Positions 21,175-33,283 of a stretch of DNA of 64,000 bases are shown piece after piece. The DNA is from Sympetrum striolatum (taxonomy: Eukaryota; Arthropoda; Insecta; Odonata; Libellulidae): the NCBI GenBank assembly GCA_947579665.1, contig OX388346.1, forward strand, positions 94,800,615-94,864,614, given 5' to 3'. The stretch's first letter is position 1. Every line of letters begins with the position of its first letter. The position numbers were made by a program, and so were the translations under genes. The notes beneath the pieces were generated by a model. It was given only the letters and a program-made list of their open reading frames with translations, was not told where the DNA came from and ran no database searches.

Positions 21175-22440
21175 TTAAGTGGCTGTAACTCGAAAAACAT
21201 TCGTTTTAGAATCACAAAACTTAGTACTTGTATCCATAGCGACCAAAGCCACGGATTTTGGCACGGTTGAAGGAAAGTGCCGGTTTTTCCGTATCCGGAA
21301 TCGGTTTTTCCTCCACAACTTCCTTAAATTGCAACAAATGTACATACAAGTGTTTACAAAAGTTGTAGATAATTCAATTCTGCACAACTTTTACTCGAAA
21401 CGTTTTTCTCTGCGAGCAACATTTTGCGAGATATTTGCGAAAACCTGATCCCAGTTCGCAGCTACCCTCGATGCCTAGAAAAAGAAATTTTTGTCTGAAA
21501 TTTTGTTTTCCGAGTTTTTGTTTCTTCTGCTCGATGAAACCACCGATTCGTTTATGGTTTTGATGGATGTCGTCGAAAGCTTTAAATTGAGTTCGAATAG
21601 ATTATCTCCATTTTGGACCAAATGGAGGCAAGTTTAAAGGAAACATATATTGATTTTACAGCCATAACTTCCTTAAATTGCAACATAGGTATATACAAAT
21701 GTTTGTAAAAGTTGTAGATAATACAATATCACACAACTTTGGTACTGAACATTTTTCTCTGCGACCAATATTTTGCGAGATAATCGCGAAAAACGTAGCC
21801 CAGTTCGCAACTTCGTCTTGTCCCAACCATCTTGCTACAAAAACCTATCTATCTCGCACAATATACTCTTTATAGTTACCAAATTTTGTGTCCGCAAGTA
21901 TCATGCCCCCGGCTAACCTCGCACTAACTTTGACGCGTGCCGGTTTAAAGGTAAACCGGTAACCTTGACTTTTTGTTAATCCGGTTTGGCGTCGTATCCC
22001 TCCATTAAAGTTTGCGTATTTAAGTACAAAAACTTGAAAAAGTTTAAAATAAAATCAATTCCTACAGCTTTACTTACCAATTTGTCTTCTCTCTGCCAAA
22101 TCCTTCGCATATTATTCGCAAACAACGATATATGCAACCACGAATACAAATATCATCCTAATGTTACAACATCACCCGTATCTCCGAAAGTATTTCTCCA
22201 ACCGTCGCCAAACTTTAAATCCGAAAGGTTTCAATCTAAATCTATTACCAGCCCGTTTTTCACGATTGCCGGACTAACCGTAGTTCCGGTTTACCGAATG
22301 CTAAAATCCGTTTTTCCGGCAAACTTCGTTAAAACGCGGCTTGGGTAAATAAAATTGTAGCTAAAGTTGTTGGAAAATGTATTCACTACAACGTTTTTTC
22401 CTATGAGCAATATTTCGGGAGAAATTTACAAATAATAGCA
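21175..22440. repeat. 2-3 diverged units of an AACTTCCTTAAATTGCAAC family
   Basis: ACAACTTCCTTAAATTGCAA at ~21314 and ATAACTTCCTTAAATTGCAA at ~21665 start two ~160-bp blocks sharing TGTTTnnAAAAGTTGTAGAT, TTTTTCTCTGCGA and CAnnATTTTGCGAGATA. A third, weaker block lies at 22340-22440. Spacing of the first two is ~350 bp. The theme (AAAGTTGTAGAT) resembles that of family T, suggesting distant relationship. Confidence 0.5.
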
Positions 22441-22782
22441 GCTGCCTAGCGACTTGCAGAAATAACCTGAGCTATCACATACTTGTAGTCCTCTAAGTAT
22501 TGGATCTACGCCTGACCTCAAATTTGCGAGCGTATATGAAAAAAATAGCAAATTCAAGTATTTCGTAGGCACATCAGAAAATTAAAAAAACGGTGATAAA
22601 ACGGTAGATATTTGCACAAACTTACGTCCAGAATTTTATCCCGCCAATGTTTTGCGATAAAGTTGCGAAGAAAGTTGCCGATTTTTAGTCCATTAAAGCA
22701 GATATTTAAATCATCCTAGTCGAAACATAATGATTAATTTCATGCACTTCGCGACTTAGGATAGGGCTACTTTTGGAAGTCG

Positions 22783-23125
22783 TTAAAGGTCCATTGGAGT
22801 ATTAAACATTGATATTTAGTCAGTCCAGAGTATCCTTGGTTCGACTCTGGACGACTCGAATCGTCTCTCTCATAAGAAATGCACGTAAAGTTCGTTTTGA
22901 TCGATTGCAGACATTTTTTCTTTTGCAGAATTAAATCGGAAATAATGGTCGTACGAAATCGAGATTAGCACCAAAAGAAAGGAAATTGAACAAAAATTCT
23001 TATTTTGGTCGTGGAATATCGCATTCGAGTCGAAATTGAGAGAATTAGAACAAAAAAGACGAAAAATTCGTGTAATTTCGTGGGCATAAACAACTCCCTA
23101 ACAACCAAAGGTGATTGTTTAACTC
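22783..23125 (+). mobile_element. Family H copy with full left end
   Basis: It starts AAAGGTCCATTGGAGTATTA, as do the copies at 44450 and 60062, then ATCCTTGGTTCGACTCTGG, TCATAAGAAATGCACGTAAA, GCAGACATTTTTTCTTTTGC, CACCAAAAGAAAGGAAATTG and AACAACTCCCTAACAACC. The GGTTCGACTC word matches the tRNA B-box consensus. No coding capacity. Confidence 0.65.
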
Positions 23126-24010
23126 TCGTACGAATATAAAGATAGGATGGTAAGAAATGCATTGGGAACACATTTTAAGCCTGAGAAAGGCTAAAGGAAC
23201 AGTTATTTCTTTTGTTTTTCCAATACTTCATCCCCTTTAGTTACCAGCGTTCCAAAGCTGTTCGGTTCCTTGTAACAATGTATCTGACGCCTCTTTGATC
23301 TACCGGCAGCGGAGCTTTAGAAATGCCGGGAGTTGCGGCCACGACTCGCGCGGAAATTGGCGCGCCGGTCCCTCCGTATGAAATACACGAACGAGTTGAG
23401 ATAAATGGGAAAATACCCGACGAATCCTCTGAAAATTGGAATTTAGTCATTACTTTATGGTTGAGAAGGCTTTAGCCTACAATTTGATACTAAAAACGTG
23501 TACATATGTTGCTATGTGACTGAGTAAATAACTCTTAAAGTTGAAACTACGTTTCACGAGGCTTCGAACTGGCCTCCCGTAACGTGTTTGCAATTTTCCT
23601 TATAGACGGCAGAAGAATCCCTCTGTTTAAAAACAATAAATACTGACTGATAAATCACTCAAGTAGCTACAACTTGGTGTGCAAAACTTTGATCTATCAC
23701 CTATATTTATTAAGGAATTAATTGTAGAAGTTGAACACTACGGCAGCTTCTCTGAGTTATCTTGCGTTCAACCGCATGCGATTTTTTCCTTGCCCGCTAC
23801 GTCATCGATGTTTTTTCAACTGTCATTTATAAAGTTTCTTATATATTTATGTATGATCTTCAATGATAAATTATAAATTAATTTATAATATAAATAATGC
23901 AATATGTAAGTATTATAAATAAAATATTATATTAAATAAATTTATTCAACTGGCCCTCCTTCGTTATCTAGTAATTGAATTGAAAGACTGTCCCTGAAAG
24001 TAGTTGTGAG
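23126..24010. other. Gene-free stretch with a short GC-rich patch
   Basis: A GC-richer patch at about 23290-23420 (GCGGAAATTGGCGCGCC) underlies a 69-codon minus-strand frame (23241-23450) I cannot identify. 23860-23945 is almost pure A+T. No gene supported. Confidence 0.3.
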
Positions 24011-24300
24011 TGCCACTGACTTGACATTTTTCGACGTACCTGAATGTGTGACCGCCTGAAAAAATGTTTGACCCTCAGTGTCATGGGTTCGATGCCAGAA
24101 CGCCCCTAAGTCCCGATTTTTCCCGTAAATATTCATGGCGGGGATTTTAGGAATTTTTTTTAGGCACTTCCAGGCTAAATAGACTGTTTAAATTCTAGGG
24201 ATCGCTAGAACCCATGAATATCCGATGAAACACAATAATACATCTTCATAGATTATCCTTGGTTCGACAACAGGTAGCTTTGCCATTTGAAATGTACAGT
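24010..24300 (+). repeat. B-box repeat (family Y), two units
   Basis: GTCATGGGTTCGATGCCAGA (~24080) and TTATCCTTGGTTCGACAACA (~24255) are spaced ~175 bp, with ATTTTTCCCGT and a GGCGGGGATTTTAGG word between them. This is the plus-oriented version of the arrays at 26790-27640 and 62690-64000. Confidence 0.6.
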
Positions 24301-24329
24301 TCCAAATTATTTATGATTTTTTTAACGAG

Positions 24330-24545
24330 AGTTAAAAGTTAGTTTACGCCTAGTCGGCTTAAGTTTGGTATACTACGCTTAGTTTACGCTTACTTCGCTT
24401 AGTTAATGTTAACAGCGCTTAGTTGGCTTAAGTTTGGTTTGCTACGCTTAGTTTAGGCTTACTTCTCTGACTCTGCGCTTACTTCGCTTAGTTTACGCTT
24501 ACTTTGATTAGTTTACGCTTACTTCGCTTAGTTCTACGTCTATGA
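24330..24545. repeat. Minisatellite built on CGCTTAGTTTACGCTTACTT
   Basis: Variants of TTAGTTTACGCTTACTTCGC run head to tail for ~215 bp, with an embedded longer variant (TTGGCTTAAGTTTGGTnTnC) used twice. Non-coding. Confidence 0.8.
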
Positions 24546-24549
24546 AAGA

Positions 24550-24600
24550 ACCCTACAAGCCGGCTTTCGGCGTGTGGCAGGGGGTGCTTTGACTCTATTT
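24550..24600 (-). repeat. LINE/SINE 3' tail
   Basis: On the minus strand it reads GCACCCCCTGCCACACGCC, GAAAGCCGGCTTGTAGGG, the same cassette as at 5508-5560. Sequence on its upstream side (24600-24850) may be the decayed body. Confidence 0.5.
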
Positions 24601-25544
24601 TCCCAAACGGTTGCTTTCGCGTATACTTCGCGGAAAAAATGAATTTTTGAAATCGATTCGTTCCAGCATCTATTTCCCTAATCTATCTCGTAGTATCAGA
24701 ACATATAACAGGGTTATATCTATTAAGAACGTAATTTCTCTGAACTTATTTAATAAATTTATCCTTTGAATTCTGTTATGATTCCCTGTATCATCTGAGT
24801 GACACACTCTGTTTTATCGCAGCAATTCATTGCCTTTCGTTGTACTTTTTCTAAATCCCGAATACGACATTACACTCAAAAGGTGAGGCCTAACTAACGC
24901 TAAGTAACATCGCGAACTTTATCTCCTATTCTCTTTAACGAAGTTTCTCGAGTGCTCTTCCACACATATTATTTCGGATGAGTGATATTTCCCTCATATT
25001 TCTGGTTCGAGGCCAGCGCACGATTCGCATGCGACCATTCAATTAAACTCAAATACGTCATTTCTAAGACATTCCCGATAAGAGACTTGGAATCTCAGAA
25101 ACGGTATTCCCAAAGCAGATGGTTGAAGGCTATCTCATCTTACAAAATGGTCGTGGGTTCGACACCAGGTCACTCGGATACGGAATCGATATTTACGTAG
25201 AGAAATTTGGGTTCCTATATCGTGAAATTTCAATCCAAATACGACTTCGCAAGGTACAGCAATTTAAACGTATGTCAGCAAGAATTCTTTCTAATCTTTT
25301 CTCTCGCTTGCATTAAAAGTCCTATCGACATGACTGAGTAAAAGGGCTGTAGAGTTCAAAATGTCGACGAAGCAGTTAATTTTTGGTAATTAATTTACGA
25401 GTTTTTATCGAACACAGGCTTTGGCCGTCGTCATCAGCAGATTTTATGCTATATTTTCCGGATTTATTGGTACTTTAAGGTACCAAATCGATACATAGGC
25501 GTAGAAGGGAGTGAGATAAGGGGCAATTGATAATTTCAAGACTT

Positions 25545-25860
25545 CTTTGCCATGTTCCCCCCAAAAAAAGTCAAAAACCGAAAAATATTTGAGAAATTTC
25601 AGTTTTTCGGGCATATTTTGCTTAAAAATAGAGAAAAACGGGCCAAGTTCGGACTTATTTTCAAGCTTTCGACGGCATCTATCCGAATTTTGCAATTATT
25701 TTGAAATTTGTAGCGAATTGTAACCAAAAAAAGGTCGTGGAACCGAAAATATTTGGAAAAATTAATATTTTGGCCATTTTCGGCATAAAAATCGAGAAAA
25801 AGAGGTCGAAATCGGGCTCAAGCATTTGATGAGAAATTCGAAAATCTATTTCTAATCTAC
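25545..25860. repeat. Two ~165-bp units related to the 38.1-38.8 kb array
   Basis: AAAAACCGAAAAATATTTGA and GGAACCGAAAATATTTGGAA start two units that share a TTTTCGGnCATAnTTnGCnTAAAAATnGAGAAAAA theme. The reverse complement resembles the 163-bp monomers at 38090-38800. Confidence 0.5.
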
Positions 25861-25949
25861 TATTCGATGTGTAGCTGCAATTTTAAGACTTTTTTGTATA
25901 TAATTAAACATGTTATAATTAAAATCTACATGGGTCTGAATTCCACCTC

Positions 25950-26290
25950 GTGTATTACCATAGGAAAACTCATGAGCTCGGATTCAACAATCGGCTTGGT
26001 CGCCAGGGGGACAAGTTTGTTTACTACGACGAAATTTCACGTAATTTTCGTCTATTTAGCCAAATTTCTCGTTATTTAGATCCTCAGATCATATAACACG
26101 ACCAAAATAAGAATCTTCATTCAATTTCCTTTCTTTTGGTACATTGCTCGACTTCCTACGACTACTATTTCCAATTTAAATTAGCAAAAGAAGAAAAGAC
26201 TGCAAGATATGAAAACGAATTTTACGTGTATTTCTTGTTGAAGCGTAGGTTCTGGAGTCGAACCCAGGACTACTAACAGAACGGAACCTT
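25950..26290 (-). mobile_element. Family H copy
   Basis: The plus strand reads CATGAGCTCGGATTCAACAA, TTCAATTTCCTTTCTTTTGG, GAAAAGACTGCAAG and TCTGGAGTCGAACCCAGGAC, the reverse of the standard order. The B-box end here reads GGGTTCGACTCC, an excellent B-box match. No CTAG terminus. Confidence 0.65.
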
Positions 26291-26429
26291 CACAGCCTTG
26301 TTCTATATTATTCGTAGCTTAAGTGTGCGAAATTTGGTTCAAATCGGTGGAGTGGTTTAAAAGATCGTAAAACGTATATTTGCGGACGGACAGAGAAACA
26401 ACGCAAAATACATATATGCAGAGGAAATG

Positions 26430-26760
26430 GCGAAAGAAAGGAAGAAATAGAGAAGGGAGTGAAGTTCGGTGGGGAAGTCTGTATGCAGACGATATTGTGA
26501 TTCCGTAAAGGGCTTGCAAACACTAGTAAGTGCTCTTAACGATGAAGGAATTAGGGATTAAAATATACGTATGTAAAACTGAAGTAATTCAATAAGGGAA
26601 AGAGAAAGCTAATTTAGGGTGTATGGGACAATTCTCTTACTTGGGAAGTACTCTCTCTTGGAAGATGTGAAGATGAGGTTTATTAAAGAATAGGCCAAGG
26701 AAGAATTCATGAAGTGAAGATGACTAATTGATAAAGGAAATACGGTTGGCGAAATGCAAA
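26430..26760 (+). pseudogene. LINE reverse transcriptase relic with YADD motif
   Basis: TGGGGAAGTCTGTATGCAGA opens a stretch translating as WGSLYADDIVIP; the catalytic YADD is encoded at 26482-26493. About 60 bases later MKELGIKIYVCKTEVIQ and then GQFSYLGSTLS follow, matching the order of RT palm and thumb motifs (YADD, NxxKT, YLGS) in non-LTR retrotransposons. Several in-frame stops and frame changes show it is dead. The clade is not resolvable from this fragment. Confidence 0.7.
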
Positions 26761-26789
26761 GCTTAGGAGCGTTGCTAGGCGTTGTCATC

Positions 26790-27640
26790 TTTATAACTTA
26801 CGAGTTAAATGTTAATTGCATTCTGCAAGCATGTTGATAATACAAATTTCAAGTCGACATCATATCGAGAGGGTCCTCAGAAGTAGAAAAAGTATTAAAA
26901 ATATTCTTAAAATTCGCTGCAATTTATTCGTCCGGCATCGAACCCGGTTCTTCCTGATGATAATAACTGTGCAAAACCACAAAAGATCACCATATCTAAC
27001 TGTGTGTGAAAATTCAAGCAGAAATATTGGCTGCAACTGCCTCAAACGACGTCCTACTTTTCCCATATATTCCTCGTGTGAGAAATTGTAATGTGCTCTG
27101 GCATCGAACCCAGGAACAGCATGGTCTTATGTAATTATTTTTCTTAAACGGATTCTTAATATACATGTTCTGTTAGAGCGAGAACTTCCTATAATTTCGA
27201 TTAAGTGCATCAAAAACAATAATGAAGATGTATTTTAAACGGCAGATTTTTGCATCGTCCTAGCATCGAACCCAGGACATTTTCCGTACAAGTAATTTAT
27301 GTTTTTGATAGAGCATGGCCATATACATAGGCTCCTAGAGTTTTGATTCTCTAGCTATCCGGGAAGTATTAAAAAAAATCCCGAAAATCAAAGCAGTGCT
27401 TTTAAATGGGAAAAATCGGGACTTTGGGGCCCTCTGGAATCGAACCCACCACCTCACCGAACTTCAAAATCACAATTTTTATGGCGGTAACACGTGATGG
27501 CCAATACGTCGTAAAAATTTCAAGTCGATGACGCTTGTGGTTTAGCCTGTAAGTTAGTCCTATCCTATCCTATGCTATCCTTTATCCTATCTATCTATCT
27601 ATATGAATATATGAATGAATCCGGAGAAGCATCTACATAT
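26790..27640 (-). repeat. B-box array (family Y), reference copy with four units
   Basis: Reverse-complement B-boxes (CATCGAACCC and variants) lie near 26938, 27102, 27268 and 27433, spaced 164-166 bp. The left end is TTGCATTCTGCAAGCATGTT with CATCATATCGAGAGGGTCC; the right end is GGTTTAGCCTGTAAGTTAG, a TATCC/TATC microsatellite and GAATGAATCCGGAGAAGC. Only the T-arm half of a tRNA is imitated; no A-box, acceptor stem or anticodon arm is present, so these are not tRNA genes. Confidence 0.7.
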
Positions 27641-28480
27641 AATAGATAAATTGGAATATTGTATGTGTTACTATGAATTAAGAATGTTCTAGTAATTAAA
27701 AACCGATATATAATTTAATTTGATACGTACATAGCTTATATTATACGCAATGGTTTACAAGTTTAACTTAATCAATAGTATTTTTTAACAATTTGATAAA
27801 TAATTGAAATTTAAATTTTGTGTTTTGGGATACGAAACATGGAAATATTGATAAATATATATTAGCAAAGCTATTCATTTATATAATTTGTTTAAAATTG
27901 TTCTAATAATATAATTTAAGATAGTTGTGAAAATGTATAACATTATTCACCTTAAATATTTAATATTATGGTAAAAATAAACAATTTATTTCATTGTTAA
28001 CGAGATTTGAAATTTTTCCATTTAATGATATTTTTTATAATAAAAATATATATATTCATATATATATGTATATAATTTTTTTTTACTTTAACATTTTTCG
28101 CTACAAATATAATAATACGGCGAAAAAGAAATTAATGTTATAGTTATATATATATTATCTAATATTTTACAAATGATTTAAATATCATAAGTGACGATGA
28201 TTCAATGAAATCATTACACTCAAAATTAAGATATTTCAATCATCTTTAAATGCATTTAAATATAAATTCATCGACCGCATCTCATCCGCCATTAAATTTT
28301 AATTCAAACAACGCAAAGAGTTATCTCCAAATTGTATTTTAAAAGGATAATCTATTTATAACATTAATTTAAGTTAATTGTAATATTATTAAGTTCAAAG
28401 AATTATTAAGTTAGGAAATATTAAGTCTTGAGTTTATTCTCTGGACGTTGTTAAGTACATTAGTGTAATATTGTTAACAA
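27640..28480. other. Very AT-rich spacer
   Basis: A+T dominates almost completely, with TATATATTC and ATATATATGTATAT runs near 28050-28075 and TAATATTATTAAG words. I see no gene or repeat unit. Confidence 0.5.
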
Positions 28481-28825
28481 TCATTGTTGTGTAAGATTGA
28501 GTTTGTCTTTTTCACATCCGAAGTATTTCATTTTCGCCTCATCACCGCGCTCTGTCGTTCCTCTTCTGTTTACATTCGAATTTCGCCGTTTCACCTTCGT
28601 CTGTTTTCCGTCGTCACGGCGACCTCATCCGCGTTCACTTGTTCTCGCAGCATCCGTGTTAGCAGAGCCCCCTGCCGAGCGACTATCGCGTGACGCTGCT
28701 AAAAAGCAACAATAGGCCTAAGATACAACAAAGCGATAGGAACACCTCACGACATGCTATCGTACACGCGCTCAGAGCAGCCGTCCTCTGTTCCATTGAA
28801 GGAAACGTCGACGCGACCGCTAACT
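28480..28825. other. GC- and CpG-richer island of unknown role
   Basis: Abrupt rise in GC compared with the AT-rich spacer before it (CGGCGACCTCATCCGCG, CCCTGCCGAGCGACTATCGC, GTCGACGCGACCGC). Two overlapping plus-strand frames (28484-28693, 28497-28715) have no recognised product. It directly abuts the ~194-bp array. It may be a promoter or 5' exon. Confidence 0.3.
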
Positions 28826-30020
28826 TTGAAAATTAATTCCCGCGTTACCATACAACGTATAGTAATGGTTTTTATATCTATTCGTAGCTTATTCAATGCA
28901 CTATGTTTATGTATTTTTGTTATTTAAAATGACCTAAATTTTGAAGAGATATTGTGATAAATGTGAGCGAGTACACGCGGCACTTGATGATTTCATTACT
29001 CCGAAAATAAGCTCAATTCGGAAATTAATTCCCACGTAAGCACATAATATAGAATAATAAACCTTACATTCAATTTTAGGTTATTTAATGTTCTTTGTAG
29101 TTAATATTTTTAATATTCGAAATTGTATAAAATTGAAGGAGATATAACGGTAAATGTGAGCAAGTGCACGCGGGACATGATGATTCTGTAACTCCGTTTT
29201 AACCGCTAACTTCTGAATTTAATTTCCACGCAACCACTCAACGTAGAATAATGAATTATGTACTCACTTGTAGCTTATTTAATTATTTATGTTCGTACGT
29301 TTCTATTGTTCAGAAATACCTAGATATCAAAGAGGAATAGCCGTAAATGTGAGTGAGAGACAAGCAAAACTTGATGTTTTCATTGCTCCTCTAATGATAA
29401 AATAATTGGAAATTAATTCCCACGTAAGAACTCAACATAGAGTAATATTTTTCATACCTACTTGTAGCTTATTTAATGCTCTATGATAGGATAGTTTTGT
29501 CATTTAAAATGATTTAAATATTTAAGAGATATTCCAGTACATCCAGTGGGTGATCCCACGTAAAACTTGATGTTGTCATCACTCCGTTCATGAGCAATAT
29601 TTGAAAATTAATTCCCACGTAATTAAACAACGTACAATAATGATTTGTACACCAAATTGTAGCTTATTGTATACACTATATTGATGTGTTTTTAATATTC
29701 GAAATTAACCATATGTTTTAGAAACATAGTGAAAAATAGGATTGAGTGCACGCGGGATTAGATGATTCTTTAAATCCGTTAATAATCAAAATTCTGAATT
29801 TAATTTTCACGTAATCACTCAACGTAGAATAATGATTTGTACACCCAATTGTAGCTCATTGTATACACTATACTGATGTATTTTTAGAATTCAAAATTTG
29901 TTAGAAGTTTCAGAGATATAGTCAAAAATGAGAGTGCGTGCACGCGGAACTGGGTGATTCTATGGTAGAATTGTGACTTTGATTCTGGCGCAACCACACA
30001 ACGTAGAGTTATGATTTTCA
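28825..30020. repeat. Tandem array, period about 194 bp, 6-7 monomers
   Basis: The anchor AAATTAATTCCCACGTAAnn followed by CAACGTAGAATAATGA recurs near 28831, 29025, 29219, 29408, 29606, 29801 and 29976 (spacings 194, 194, 189, 198, 195, 175). Each monomer also holds TTGTAGCTTATTnAATGC, TATTTTTnnTATTnnAAAT, GAGATAT and a CACGCGGnACTTGATGATT word. This is the best-preserved array in the window. Confidence 0.85.
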
Positions 30021-30194
30021 AGTGTACTTGCTGAAGGTGCTGACGGGATCAGTTGTCGCACGGTCAGTTGTAGAGAAATCTTTCTGATACTGCGAGAATG
30101 ATCAGGGCAATGGATGCTGAAATAGATTCGAGAATTGATTTGTTTAATTATCGATTAGGAAATGTCAAGATGTCAGTGATCGATAGGGAAAATG

Positions 30195-30250
30195 GAGCCA
30201 AGGCACCCCCTGCCACACGCCGAAAGGCGGCTTGCAGAAATCTCACATAG
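30195..30250 (+). repeat. LINE/SINE 3' tail
   Basis: GGCACCCCCTGCCACACGCC with GAAAGGCGGCTTGCAG, the same cassette as at 5508. The ~150 bp upstream (30050-30195) are not part of the 194-bp array and may be its body. Confidence 0.5.
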
Positions 30251-30309
30251 ACGATGATAGATTCTATTTATGATAGAGTATTCTTATTATTGATAAGAAT
30301 ACTCTAATA

Positions 30310-30640
30310 TATATACCCGTATGAGCTCAGATTCAACAATCGCCTTGGTCGTCAGGGGGACTGCTTGTTTACCTCGAAGAAATTTAACGATATGTTCGTT
30401 CATTTAGCCTTATTTCTCGTATTTTAGACACGAATACGATATTATACGATCATAATTACAATCTCCATTCGATTTCCCTTCTTTTGGTGCTCGTCTCGAC
30501 TTCCTGCGACCATTTTTTCCTATTTATTTCTGCTAAAGAAAAAATGTCTGCAATCGATCATAACGAACTTTACGTGCATTCCATACGTGGAATGTTTGCC
30601 CTGACCTAGCGTCGAACCAAGGATAATCTTCGAGGATGTG
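30310..30640 (-). mobile_element. Family H copy fused to a family Y B-box unit
   Basis: From TATGAGCTCAGATTCAACAA through TTCGATTTCCCTTCTTTTGG to GCAATCGATCATAACGAACT it follows family H in reverse. At the B-box end it reads AGCGTCGAACCAAGGATAAT and continues into CTTCGAGGATGTG, which is family Y sequence, as at 39820 and 45580. The junction suggests the two families share or exchange B-box ends. Confidence 0.55.
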
Positions 30641-31772
30641 TTCGCAGTTTTCGTTGGATGAGCGAGGCTTCTATAGATCCCTCGAAATCCAACTCTCTAC
30701 ATTTCCGGGAAGTGCCTCAAAAAAATGTCAAAAAATTCCCGCAATGCGTTTTAATGAAAAAATCAGAATTGTTAGAGGCTTAACCTCAAGATAGGTGCGA
30801 GATGAAATTTTCAAATCAATGACACTATGAACATTAAAGTAAAAACTAGGCCGATTGAAGGTGAGAAGGATCTGATGCCAGTTTATTTATTTTTTGTTCT
30901 TTTATTCAGTGATAAGTAGTCTTAGAATTCAATGAGACAATCCAAAACATTTTAAATCCTGTTGATTTGGTAATTTGAAATCTTGCATTTTATAATCAAT
31001 ATATATACTATTTCAACAATGCAACCTTTAGTTTATTTAAACCTATGTGTTACCATAGGGTTTATATTTGATTAGATGTATTTAAGTCATAAAATTACCA
31101 TGACTACATTTATAAGCCAGTAGTCGCAAAGGCAAAAATATCGCATTTTACGCACAAATTGACAATTTTTTTTAAACTATATTGCAATTGAATCTCAAAG
31201 TTGAAATTTAAACTGAAGTTTTATATGATTAAGACCTTTAATGTGTACAACTTTCATATTTTTATCTGGTCCCCCAACCAAGATATTGCAAGTGAAAATT
31301 TGAAAAAAATTCAAAAACGCGTTTTTTAAAAGAGAATATTTTCTAAAGGGTAATCTTGCCAACATTGATATTTTATGAAAATTAACTGCATTATATAGTG
31401 CGGCCAAGTACTAAAATGGCCACCATTTCTAAACAGTAAACATTAAAAATAATAAAAAATTACTTTTGACCTCTATAAACTTAAAGTTATCTACTTACCA
31501 AATATCAATCTTTTCTGAGATGGTCAAGCAACCAATTATTTTTTTTCTGGACCATTGGTTTGGTCGCGTATTTACCAGAAAAGAATTTAATCGAACTGAA
31601 TAATATTTAGATTCCTCGCAACGGGCCTGAAGTTTGATTTTTTGTCAAAAACGAAGATTTCCCTTAATTTTTATACATAAACACGAAGCAAATTCTAGTT
31701 TTCAAGCATAAAAATATAAAGGATAGAATTTTTATTACAAGTATAAAAAAAATCCGATGTGGCCAACGCATG
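30641..31772. other. Gene-free stretch with decayed repeats
   Basis: 30660-30860 is a decayed Y-like unit (ATTTCCGGGAAGTGCCTC). 31180-31440 contains TATTGCAAGTGAAAATTTG and similar words of unknown affiliation. 31590-31720 matches 41700-41830 (CCTCGCAACGGGCCTGAAGT). No gene. Confidence 0.35.
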
Positions 31773-32412
31773 ACTCTCTCCGTATTTATTGAAAACAGAA
31801 GCCTATGCAGGTTTATATATGAATAACTCCGAAACAATGAGTGTTACAGGAAAATGTTGAATACAAAAGTTGTAGTAAAATACATTATCTATAACTTTAA
31901 TACAAGATTGTATATACCTACATTGCATTTTGACAGAGATATGTACGAAAAACTTCCATTTCTGGATAAACAACAACTTCCGGTTAACCATTATTCAAGA
32001 ATAACTCCTAAACAATCAGTGTTACGAAAAAATGTTTCATACAAAAGTTGTAGCAAAGTACATTATCTATAACTTTTGAATGTAATTGTATATACCTACA
32101 TTGCATTTTGACAGAGATATTAAAGAAACAAAATTTTTTTCCGGATAAACCGCAACTTCCGGTTTAGCGATACTCATCAAGAACTAATCAACTCTTGGCA
32201 TTGATAGGAAAATACTAAATATGAATTTTGGAAATGATCGGATAATTACTTTTTAAGATAGAGCGCCCACAAACTCTTTTACCACAGGCAGACATGTTCG
32301 GGAAAATAGCTAAAACGTGCTCTATGGGCCCCAAAACATATATTTCCGTCGAAATCTGGAGGTCGAATTGTTTCGCGAATACAACACTTTATGCTACGTA
32401 CAGGGAGAAAGC
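31773..32412 (+). mobile_element. Family T element, near full length
   Basis: The flank GTGGCCAACGCATG and left end ACTCTCTCCGTATTTATTG match the copies at 290 and 9886; the right end is decayed (CAGGGAGAAAGC). It contains two TTGTAG(T/C)AAA sub-blocks and the GGAAATGATCGGATAATTAC segment. Confidence 0.65.
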
Positions 32413-33280
32413 AAAAATCTCTCGTGTATTAATTACGCCTATTCAAAACACTGAACAATTCCTATAAACAAAATTATCGAAAATATAGGAATGGATGGGT
32501 TGAAATTTGAAAAATATGTGTATTTGATAAGAAATTAAGGTTTTCATATCTATTCCGGGACGCGTAAATGTTTTATAATATAAATTATGCCTATCGAAGT
32601 CAGATTTATCGATTGAAAATCAATTCGATCCCAAAACCTATCGAAATTGCATTACTTACTAATGAGCAGTATAACGCATCTTTTATTCGATTAATCCCAA
32701 CAATCTCCCACCAGATGACTCTTTTATACTCCGGTTCCCCCCGCGGGCCCGCATCCACAATGAGGGACCGATCCGGGCCCCAAAAAACGCAAATAACAAC
32801 ACCTTTTTTTTCGACAATCGGTAAGAGGGATATCTTTGAATCGCGATCTTTTCGGTTCCGCCACCCGCAGCCAGGTGGTGCGGGCGTCGGATGGAAAAAA
32901 AACCGTTTACAAGTATCCAAACCCGTGAAAATGGGAATTAAAAAAAAAAAGGAATGATTTGTTTAACAAAGTAGGATAGAGAAAGCGATTTTCAATTGTC
33001 AGGGCGCGCGCGTCGGTCCATGGATGTTATTCCGTTGCCCCGGGCGACCGGTTGTTGTTTCTTTTTTTTAATACGTGTTAGAAAGTATGGGTTTGTGATA
33101 TGAATTATTAATATTGGGTCCGATGCATTCGGCCGATTGTTAGCGATGCTCACTTGTTTTGGAGGATGTTTAGCATTAGTGACTTGTAAGTGTTGGGAGA
33201 TTGAATTTCAATGCATAGAACGGAATGATTTTAGTTTACTTAGCAACCATTTAGTGCGATTGTTATGAAGGAATAAACTC
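32413..33280. other. Gene-free stretch with two GC-rich patches
   Basis: GC-rich patches at ~32735-32900 (CCCCGCGGGCCCGC) and 32998-33060 (GGGCGCGCGCGTCGGTCC, TTGCCCCGGGCGACCGG) stand out from AT-rich surroundings. A 129-codon frame (32568-32957, plus) and its 104-codon opposite (32606-32920, minus) overlap and have no known motif. Confidence 0.25.
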
Positions 33281-33283
33281 GAC

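Noticed and set aside
26938..27445. tRNA genes, because of perfect B-boxes
   Set aside because: No A-box, acceptor stem or anticodon arm at the right spacing; units recur as a tandem array.
32568..32957. 129-codon frame as a gene
   Set aside because: The opposite strand is equally open over 104 codons and the end is lysine codons from a poly-A run.
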